A DNA stretch of 6,837 nucleotides from SAR324 cluster bacterium (GTDB taxonomy: Bacteria > Bdellovibrionota > UBA2361 > JAAZON01). This document shows positions 1-5,644 of the stretch, one piece after another. The notes beneath the pieces were generated by a model that saw nothing but the letters and a program-made list of their open reading frames with translations, was not told the DNA's origin and did no database searches. The stretch lies in NCBI GenBank assembly GCA_012797725.1, contig JAAZON010000419.1, positions 1 to 6,837 on the forward strand. Reading direction: 5' to 3'. A program made the translations under genes and the position numbers. Each line of letters starts with the position of its first letter. Position 1 is the stretch's first letter.

Positions 1-1467
1 ACCATGGCCTCTCCTTAATTTGATATGTTGCGCCTCAGACGCAGGAACTCCTAAGTTTATTAAAATCTCAGGATTTATCTCGTACTCTTCTGCGCAGCCT
101 TCGCAAACCCGCCGTGCAAGGCGCTGGGCTAGTACCAAATTGATAGATGAAGCCACCAAAAATGGTTCAACGCCCATGTTCAAAAGTCTTGTAATTGTGG
201 ATGGAGCATCATTTGTGTGTAATGTTGAAAGTACCATATGGCCTGTTAGGGATGCTTTAATTGCGATTTCAGCGGTCTCGTAATCTCTAATCTCTCCAAC
301 CATGATAATATCAGGATCCTGTCGCAAAAAAGATCGTAGAGCCGAAGCAAACGTGAAGCCAATGTCCTCATGCATTTGAGCTTGATTAATGCCTGGGAGA
401 TTAAATTCAACGGGATCTTCTGCGGTATTTATGTTTGTAGTTACTTTGTTAAGCTCCGTAAGGGCGGAGTAAAGAGTCGTTGTTTTACCAGATCCAGTAG
501 GTCCAGTAACGAGCACCATTCCGTGCGGCTTGAAAATCGCCTCCTTGAAATCAGCAAGTTGGTTTATCTCAAAACCTAGTTTCGTCATGTCAAGCTGAAG
601 GTTTGACTTATCTAAAAGTCTTAAGACCACTTTTTCACCAAAAAGAGTGGGCAAAGCGTTGACACGGAAATCCATTTCTTTGCCATTTCCAATCTTCAGT
701 TTAATACGACCATCTTGAGGGAGTCTGCGCTCTGCAATATCAAGATCGGCCATGATTTTTAGTCTTGAGGTGATCGCATTCTTTAGTTTCATGGGGGGCT
801 TCATGATTTCATACATGATGCCGTCAATTCTAAAGCGAACTCGAAAGCTCTTTTCATAGGGCTCAACATGAATATCTGAAGCACCTTTCTTGATAGCATC
901 GAGAAGAATTGCATTTACCAATTTTACAACAGGCGCATCTTCAGTGGCTTTTTCAAGTTCTGTTATATTTATATTTTCAGATGTGTCGATAACTTCAACA
1001 TCTTCTCGTTCCATGCCGTCCATAATTGAGTCGTAAGAGACGGCATTCTCATAATATCTTTCGTGATTTGCCTTAAGATCTGTTTCTTTAACAAGTACGA
1101 TTTGAATGTCCAGACCCGTAATAAACTTAATGTCGTTAAGGGCAACTATATTGGAGGGATCTAACATGGCTACGGTTAGAGTTGAGTCTTTCTTGACAAT
1201 GGGAAGAATATTGTGCTTGTAGGCAAGGTTTTGAGGGATTAGGTCAATGACTGAATTTTCTATTGTGTAATTATCAAGTTCAACAATTGAGACACCATAT
1301 TGTTTACTAAGAGCCTCTACTAAATCGTTCTCTTTGATAAATCCTAATTTAACAAGTTGAGTACCAATGAAGCCACCGTTGTTCTTTTGTGCTTCAAGAG
1401 CTTGGTCGAGTTGTTCCTGGGTGATTACCCCGCACTTTAATAATAGTTCGCCTACTCTTGACGACAT
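1..1467 (-). CDS. pilB: Type IV pilus assembly ATPase PilB (3' end cut by left edge)
   Basis: Cytoplasmic hexameric ATPase of the GspE/PilB secretion family, which powers pilin polymerisation at the inner membrane. Reverse-strand translation gives 489 uninterrupted codons up to base 1. Family members run to about 560-570 residues, so roughly 75-80 codons lie outside. Residues 4-56 hold two 24-residue MshEN-type repeats with a 5-residue spacer. The ATPase core shows Walker A GPTGSGKTTT (322-331, Lys328), Asp box AEDPVE (349-354), Walker B with Glu392 in MVGEIRD, and His box TGHMVLSTLHTND (408-420). The first half of the zinc tetracysteine motif is visible (Cys455, Cys458); the second pair would lie off the window. 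The ATG at 1467 has an AGGGGAA ribosome site at 1484-1478, and an in-frame TAG at 1503-1501 excludes a longer form. PilB is preferred over GspE or MshE on remembered similarity to deltaproteobacterial PilB. The gene is divergent from rpoH. Confidence 0.95.
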   Translation of the reverse strand, partial: MSSRVGELLLKCGVITQEQLDQALEAQKNNGGFIGTQLVKLGFIKENDLVEALSKQYGVSIVELDNYTIENSVIDLIPQNLAYKHNILPIVKKDSTLTVAMLDPSNIVALNDIKFITGLDIQIVLVKETDLKANHERYYENAVSYDSIMDGMEREDVEVIDTSENINITELEKATEDAPVVKLVNAILLDAIKKGASDIHVEPYEKSFRVRFRIDGIMYEIMKPPMKLKNAITSRLKIMADLDIAERRLPQDGRIKLKIGNGKEMDFRVNALPTLFGEKVVLRLLDKSNLQLDMTKLGFEINQLADFKEAIFKPHGMVLVTGPTGSGKTTTLYSALTELNKVTTNINTAEDPVEFNLPGINQAQMHEDIGFTFASALRSFLRQDPDIIMVGEIRDYETAEIAIKASLTGHMVLSTLHTNDAPSTITRLLNMGVEPFLVASSINLVLAQRLARRVCEGCAEEYEINPEILINLGVPASEAQHIKLRRGHG

Positions 1468-1643
1468 TTGCGTTATCTTCCCCTGCTGCGGCCAGAAATA
1501 CTATTTCAAGCGACAGTCCCCTGGTGTCAAAAAACGTGATAAGCGTATCTGCAAACACTTTGTCTACAGTGACAATATTCGGCGCTCTCTTATAAGAACT
1601 TGAATTGTTTGCTTGTATTGTCCACAATTTGATAGGGCGATAA

Positions 1644-1680
1644 ACTTAAGAACCTGAGAAACCTAAGGTTTTTACTTAAG
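1644..1680. repeat. Nested palindromes flanked by a 7-bp direct repeat
   Basis: ACTTAAG occurs at 1644-1650 and again at 1674-1680; its CTTAAG core is itself a palindrome. Between the copies lies AAACCT-A-AGGTTT (1659-1671), an inverted repeat with a single central base, which suits a dimeric DNA-binding protein better than an RNA hairpin. The block sits midway between two divergent genes, where a shared operator would be expected. A role as an operator is inference; the region is AT-rich and short palindromes arise by chance. Confidence 0.35.
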
Positions 1681-1728
1681 CCTCGATGTCTTATGGAGTT
1701 CTAGAATTTAAGCTAAGATTGGCTTCTT

Positions 1729-1755
1729 AGGCTTCATGTAACATTATTGAAGCTT
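1729..1755 (+). promoter_or_regulatory. Hairpin in the presumed rpoH leader
   Basis: GCTTCA (1731-1736) pairs with TGAAGC (1748-1753) around an 11-base loop. It can be extended by a G-T wobble and an A-T pair to eight pairs (1729-1755). It ends 26 bases before the rpoH ATG. No Shine-Dalgarno-like purine run precedes that ATG, so the hairpin does not clearly mask a ribosome site as a classical RNA thermometer would. If the weak promoter with its -10 at 1742-1747 is real, the hairpin would not be fully transcribed. The second GGCTTC copy at 1721-1726 could compete for the same partner strand. Confidence 0.3.
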
Positions 1756-1781
1756 CGGTAACTATTAAAATTTGTAGCATC

Positions 1782-3008
1782 ATGCCAGCTAAGAAGGTGA
1801 CAAAAAAGGGCAAGTGTAGTGTCTCATCAGAAAACGAGACTGATTCTCGAGAAGGAGTGCTGCCTTCTTCAAGCGAAGAGCTGGTAGGAAAAGCATTTCA
1901 AGGAATCAAAATTAAAAGTTCGAGCAAAAAAAGCGCGAAGCAATCTCAAAGGGGCTCTAAAAGTTCTGCATCTTTTGGGTTGGGAGGCTCCGGTAATGAA
2001 GAACCCCCCATGGATTTTCAAGGTTTTATTGTTGATGAAGTGGAAGAAAATGTTTCGATCGCTCCAGAGGCAATTTTACCTCCTGAAGATTCCGAACCCA
2101 TCGATTCTGAATGGGGGCCGAATGAGTTAGCGGAGTCATCTACAGAAATAGTCCGCTACGATCCATTAACAGCATATCTTCGGGAGATCAGTAGATATCC
2201 TCAGATTTCAAAGGAAGAGGAGTTTAATTTAGCTGTGAGATATAGGGAGCATAGCGATCTAAAGGCAGCTTACAAACTTGTTTTGGCAAATCTTTGGCTG
2301 GTAGTGAAAATTGCAAGAGATTATGAGGCCGCAGCTCGAAACGTATTGGATCTCATTCAGGAAGGAAATATTGGTCTTATGGAGGCCGTAAAGAACTTCG
2401 ATCCATATAAAGATGTGAGACTTCCATCCTATGCAATTTGGTGGATAAAGGCTTATATCATAAGATTTATAATAGCGAATTGGCGTCTAATAAAAATTGG
2501 AACAACTCAAGCTCAACGAAAACTTTTCTTTAATTTAAAAAAAGAAAAAGAGCGATTAGAGAGAGAGGGCTTTAGTCCAATGCCAAAACTAATTGCTGAA
2601 CGGCTCAATGTTAGGGAGAGCGATGTAATTGAGATGGAACAGCGATTAAGTTTACCGGAAATGAGCATTGATGCTCCTATTTCTCAAGAAGATTCCGACA
2701 GCAATCTTGGTTCAATAATTCCTTCTGGAGAGATGGATGCTGAAGAAATTCTAAGCCGGAAACAAACTAAGGAGCTGATCTTGAGCAGTCTGAATGAATT
2801 TTCGTCTGTCTTGAACGAGAAAGAGGCGGTAATATTTCGAGAGAGGCTGGTTGGAGAAGAGAAAGCAACCCTCCATGATTTAGCGGAGCGTTTTTCTCTA
2901 AGTAAAGAGCGGATTCGCCAATTAGAGAGTCGAGTTAAGGAAAAACTTAAAGCCTTCTTGATCGAGAAGTTTGGAGATCGTATGGAGAAGTTACATATAG
3001 ATCTTTAG
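1782..3008 (+). CDS. rpoH: Heat-shock-type sigma factor RpoH (sigma-32) with N-terminal extension
   Basis: Sigma-70 family factor, group 3 RpoH type, which directs RNA polymerase to heat-shock or stress promoters. From residue 126 the order is typical: region 1.2 (DPLTAYLREISRYP), region 2 at about 162-233 with DLIQEGNIGLMEAV and YAIWWIKAYI, the RpoH box QRKLFFNLK (245-253), region 3 at about 256-300, and region 4 with a helix-turn-helix around LSKERIRQLE (373-382). The RpoH box separates it from RpoD and RpoS. The family is usually about 280-300 residues; this one has 408 because of a first segment of about 125 residues that is Ser/Lys-rich and then acidic, with no recognised domain. The ATG at 1782 has no visible Shine-Dalgarno sequence. 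Later in-frame ATGs (for example Met76) have none either, so the exact start is uncertain. The gene probably heads an operon with the LytM-like gene 24 bp downstream. Confidence 0.92.
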   Translation: MPAKKVTKKGKCSVSSENETDSREGVLPSSSEELVGKAFQGIKIKSSSKKSAKQSQRGSKSSASFGLGGSGNEEPPMDFQGFIVDEVEENVSIAPEAILPPEDSEPIDSEWGPNELAESSTEIVRYDPLTAYLREISRYPQISKEEEFNLAVRYREHSDLKAAYKLVLANLWLVVKIARDYEAAARNVLDLIQEGNIGLMEAVKNFDPYKDVRLPSYAIWWIKAYIIRFIIANWRLIKIGTTQAQRKLFFNLKKEKERLEREGFSPMPKLIAERLNVRESDVIEMEQRLSLPEMSIDAPISQEDSDSNLGSIIPSGEMDAEEILSRKQTKELILSSLNEFSSVLNEKEAVIFRERLVGEEKATLHDLAERFSLSKERIRQLESRVKEKLKAFLIEKFGDRMEKLHIDL

Positions 3009-3032
3009 ACGCGCCCTTATGTTAAAAACAGG

Positions 3033-4538
3033 ATGATGAAAAACACTTCCAAGGAAAAAGCAAAGAGAAAACGGGCAATGTCATACAGATCTTTGCTCGT
3101 TATTATTATATTTGCTGCCCTTATACCTCTATTTGCTGCAGAATACGGGAGGCTTTCTGCTTATTTTTTGGATCTTAAAGGGCCAACGATCTTGCCCCAT
3201 GAAGGCTACCCTAGAGGTATAGGTCTTGCGCCTGTAACAATAAAGCTCGACATAAGCGATTCAGCAGCTGGACTTCATGAGATTTCAGTGTGGACAAGAC
3301 AGGGGCATGAGACAAAAGACTTTCTCCAAAAGAAATTTCCAATATCTCATTTGATTGAAAAGCTATCACTTGATTTCAACGGGCCTACAAGCAAATTAAA
3401 AGAGGGCGAGGTGGAGGTGATAGTGCGTGCGATCGATGCGAGTTGGTGGCGAAATGCAGCAGAATTGATTATCCCTCTCGTCGTGGATTTCTCCAAACCA
3501 AAAATCGAGATTATAACAAAAGTTCCTTCTCCTATAAAAGAAAATGAAGCAGAGCTTGTTTTTTATAGAGCAAGTGATAATAAACTGGCTCTATCGGGCA
3601 TCAAAATTGAAAATACTTTTAGCCCAGGTGTTCCAGCTAGGCATATAGATTCAGATTTGAACGACGATTCCTTTTTTGTCTGTCTTTTTTCCGTTCCAGC
3701 AGGATCCAGACAGCACTCTACAAGATTGATTGGAGAAGATTTAGTAGGTAATTCAATGTCCGAAGCGCTTAATTTCAATATTGAGCGAAAGATCTCCAAT
3801 AGGACAGAGCGAAAAATTAGCAAAGAACTGTTAGCAGAGCACTTCAAAAAAGTGATAGATGTGAATTCATTGAGAATAGATAAGGTTAAACAGCGGCTAA
3901 AAGCAAAGACAGAATCCTTCAGTTCTGATGTGGAGACAAATTTAAACTTGGAGAAGTTTAAAATTTTAAATGAAGCTCTTCGTGTTGCAATGAACGAAGA
4001 ATTTCTTGCACAAATTAACAACGGAGCACGTATTGATCGTTGTTGGAACGATGTATTCTTGAAGCCATCGCATGAGATCAAAAGTGGATTTGGTGATGAG
4101 GTTACATATACATTCGAGGGGAAGGCAGTTTCTGGTTACAGGCAATTTGGTTATGAGTTTGCGGCAAGCCTTGAATCGAGAAGTGTACTTGCAGCAAATG
4201 ATGGTTTTATAATTTTAAATGGTGATTTTGGGCCATATGGAAAAGTTTTGGCGATAGATCACGGGTTGGGAATTGTATCGATGTACGGCAATCTTGAGAG
4301 CACGAATGCCTTGCGTGGTGAAAAAGTGCACAAAGGACAAGAGATTGCGCTAGCAGGGTCATCCGGTCTTTTACCGCCTAATTCCTATTATTTTGAGATG
4401 AGGTTAAATGGGGATCCCATTGACGCTGAAGAGTGGTGGAATCCTTCCAAGTATGATTCTAAAATAAAAAGACCAATTGATGATTTAAAAAGAAGCTTGG
4501 GCATTCAAATATTGAAGCCATTAGAGCGAAAATTCTGA
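3033..4538 (+). CDS. Membrane-anchored protein with degenerate M23/LytM domain
   Basis: A 501-residue protein with a basic N-terminus, then a hydrophobic segment at about 20-36 that would anchor it in the inner membrane with the rest periplasmic. Residues ~50-150 and ~152-245 look like beta-rich Ig-like modules, and 251-325 is charged and probably helical. A peptidase M23 (LytM) fold lies at ~340-470, recognisable from GPYGKVLAIDHGLGIVSMYG, GEKVHKGQEIALAG and the final EWW. The usual zinc ligands are replaced: the first His and Asp positions read Q371 and E375 (YRQFGYE), the YxHL His is N420, and HxH reads S451-Y-Y453. It is therefore probably not a hydrolase, and could activate amidases as EnvC and NlpD do, or act structurally. 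ATG 3033 abuts AGG (3030-3032); ATG 3036 is an equally possible start. It is probably co-transcribed with rpoH. Confidence 0.85.
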   Translation: MMKNTSKEKAKRKRAMSYRSLLVIIIFAALIPLFAAEYGRLSAYFLDLKGPTILPHEGYPRGIGLAPVTIKLDISDSAAGLHEISVWTRQGHETKDFLQKKFPISHLIEKLSLDFNGPTSKLKEGEVEVIVRAIDASWWRNAAELIIPLVVDFSKPKIEIITKVPSPIKENEAELVFYRASDNKLALSGIKIENTFSPGVPARHIDSDLNDDSFFVCLFSVPAGSRQHSTRLIGEDLVGNSMSEALNFNIERKISNRTERKISKELLAEHFKKVIDVNSLRIDKVKQRLKAKTESFSSDVETNLNLEKFKILNEALRVAMNEEFLAQINNGARIDRCWNDVFLKPSHEIKSGFGDEVTYTFEGKAVSGYRQFGYEFAASLESRSVLAANDGFIILNGDFGPYGKVLAIDHGLGIVSMYGNLESTNALRGEKVHKGQEIALAGSSGLLPPNSYYFEMRLNGDPIDAEEWWNPSKYDSKIKRPIDDLKRSLGIQILKPLERKF

Positions 4539-4604
4539 GATACGTTGATCTTTGCCCTTAAGAATGGTCTAAACAGAGTTCAGGTGGTAACTAGCATTTT
4601 TCAT

Positions 4605-4632
4605 TTGTGAGAAGGGTTGGTTACCATAAAAT
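4605..4632 (+). promoter_or_regulatory. Candidate sigma-70 promoter for rmlA
   Basis: TTGTGA (4605-4610, 4 of 6 consensus bases) and TAAAAT (4627-4632, 5 of 6) are separated by 16 bp and lie 57 bases before the rmlA ATG. An inverted repeat TGGTAAC (4585-4591) / GTTACCA (4620-4626) encloses the -35 box and abuts the -10 box. GTTCAGGTG occurs on both sides, at 4578-4586 and 4648-4656. Such a layout could be an operator, but this is inference from pattern only. Confidence 0.4.
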
Positions 4633-4676
4633 AGCCTGAAATGTGTTGTTCAGGTGATTATTTTTGATGAAATTGC

Positions 4677-4683
4677 AGGAGGG
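4677..4683 (+). promoter_or_regulatory. Strong ribosome binding site of rmlA
   Basis: AGGAGGG followed by a 5-base spacer before ATG 4689. It is the clearest Shine-Dalgarno sequence in the window and fixes the rmlA start. It contrasts with rpoH, which has none. Confidence 0.85.
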
Positions 4684-4688
4684 AATTA

Positions 4689-5591
4689 ATGAAAGAGTCG
4701 TGCAATTTTTCTGATAAGATCTGTGGAATTATCTTAGCTGGTGGTGCTGGAACGAGGCTTCATCCTGCAACATTAGGTACTAGCAAACAATTGATACCAA
4801 TCTACAACAAGCCAATGATTTATTACCCCTTAAGTTCCTTAATGCTTGCTGGTATTCGGGATATTCTTGTAATTAGCACTCCACACGAGCAAGATGCTTT
4901 CAAAAGACTATTAAATGATGGCAGTCAATTTGGGCTTAATCTTCAATATGCAGTACAGCCAAAGCCCGAAGGACTCGCTCAAGCCTTTATTATTGGAGCC
5001 GATTTTGTGGGAAAGAGAAGGGCAGCTTTGGCTCTTGGGGACAATATATTCTATGGTCATGGGCTTCCAGAAAGTTTTCGGAGAGCTGCAGAACAGGGGA
5101 CTGGAGCAACTGTTTTTGGATATCAAGTGAAAGATCCGCAACGTTATGGGGTGGTAGGCTTTAATGATAAATGGGAGCCAACGACTATTGTTGAAAAGCC
5201 TATCGATCCTCCATCGAATTACGCTATTACAGGAATTTATTTCTATGACAGTCAAGTTGTTGAACTTGCAAAAAGCTTAAGACCCTCTACGCGAGGTGAG
5301 CTAGAGATCACAGATCTAAACAAAGTCTACCTTGAGCGCAAGCAACTGAGAGTTGAAAGATTAGGTCGCGGTGTGGCCTGGTTTGATACAGGTACTTTTT
5401 CCTCTCTTTTAAACGCTGCGGTTTATGTTGAATCAGTGGAAGAGCGTCAAGGGCTTATGATCGCCTGTCCTGAAGAGATTGCATTCCGCCAGGGTTTTAT
5501 AGATCTTGAGAAACTTAAAGAACTAGGGGGGTCTTTGAAGAAAAATAGCTATGGCCAGTATTTGCTCAGCATTGCTCAAGAGAGTGAATAA
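4689..5591 (+). CDS. rmlA: Glucose-1-phosphate thymidylyltransferase RmlA
   Basis: Cytoplasmic nucleotidyltransferase that joins dTTP and glucose-1-phosphate to give dTDP-glucose and pyrophosphate, the first step of dTDP-L-rhamnose and other dTDP-deoxysugar pathways. The 300 residues match the usual length of about 290-300. Visible motifs are the nucleotide-binding loop [11 protein letters not shown] (16-26), [16 protein letters not shown] just after it, GDN (117-119) with its metal-binding Asp118, VEKP around Glu169-Pro171, ITGIYFYD, and [11 protein letters not shown] with Asp233 as the second likely metal ligand. The short form with SKQL and GDNIFYG fits RmlA rather than GalU or GlmU. The start is fixed by a strong ribosome site. 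No rmlB, rmlC or rmlD lies next to it here. Upstream there is a 150-bp gap with its own candidate promoter, and the gene downstream is convergent, so it appears to be transcribed alone. Confidence 0.95.
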   Translation: MKESCNFSDKICGIILAGGAGTRLHPATLGTSKQLIPIYNKPMIYYPLSSLMLAGIRDILVISTPHEQDAFKRLLNDGSQFGLNLQYAVQPKPEGLAQAFIIGADFVGKRRAALALGDNIFYGHGLPESFRRAAEQGTGATVFGYQVKDPQRYGVVGFNDKWEPTTIVEKPIDPPSNYAITGIYFYDSQVVELAKSLRPSTRGELEITDLNKVYLERKQLRVERLGRGVAWFDTGTFSSLLNAAVYVESVEERQGLMIACPEEIAFRQGFIDLEKLKELGGSLKKNSYGQYLLSIAQESE

Positions 5592-5644
5592 GCTAGTTCC
5601 TGTCCTGATGGCCAAAAACTGCCAAAAAGGTTGATAAGATAGGG
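5592..5644. other. Convergent gap with a 10-bp tandem repeat
   Basis: This 53-bp space lies between the ends of two convergent genes. It contains the near-identical tandem GCCAAAAACT / GCCAAAAAGG (5611-5630). GATAG-GG-CTATC (5638-5649) overlaps the stop of the minus-strand gene. Neither forms a convincing GC-rich stem followed by a T-run on either strand, so no intrinsic terminator is called, although transcription from both sides must end near here. Confidence 0.45.

Larger units (their letters stand above)
1468..1781. other. Divergent intergenic region between pilB and rpoH
   Basis: This 314-bp gap must carry the start signals of both flanking genes. On the minus side there is a perfect TTGACA (1530-1525) but no good -10 box 16-18 bp downstream. 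On the plus side the best pair I find is TTGGCT (1719-1724), 17 bp, CATTAT (1742-1747), which is weak and overlaps a hairpin. A palindromic cluster lies at 1644-1680 and a hairpin at 1729-1755. Short open frames cross this region on both strands but lack ribosome sites and recognisable protein character, so I do not call them genes. No tRNA or known riboswitch fold is apparent. Confidence 0.6.

Noticed and set aside
20..579. Short plus-strand open frames opposite pilB
   Set aside because: They are antisense to the continuous PilB coding sequence with its ATPase motifs, and have no independent support.
1498..1530. Perfect TTGACA on the minus strand as a pilB promoter
   Set aside because: At 17-18 bp spacing the -10 candidates match only 2 of 6 bases; the better TAGTAT is 21 bp away. 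The hexamer alone is not enough.
1394..1627. 77-codon minus-strand frame overlapping the pilB start
   Set aside because: Its last part is pilB read in the wrong frame, and the upstream part has no ribosome site or recognisable motif. pilB has its own supported start at 1467.
1659..1673. AAACCTAAGGTTT followed by Ts as an intrinsic terminator
   Set aside because: The stem is only five pairs and AT-rich, and it lies upstream of both divergent genes where no transcript would end.
3563..4081. 172-codon open frame on the minus strand inside the LytM-like gene
   Set aside because: It is fully antisense to a well-supported gene, has no ribosome site I can support, and its composition is that of a reverse-strand shadow.
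4539..4604. Terminator after the LytM-like gene
   Set aside because: No stem followed by a T-run is visible, and the TGGTAAC/GTTACCA repeat has a 28-base loop and no T-tract. It fits an operator better than a terminator.
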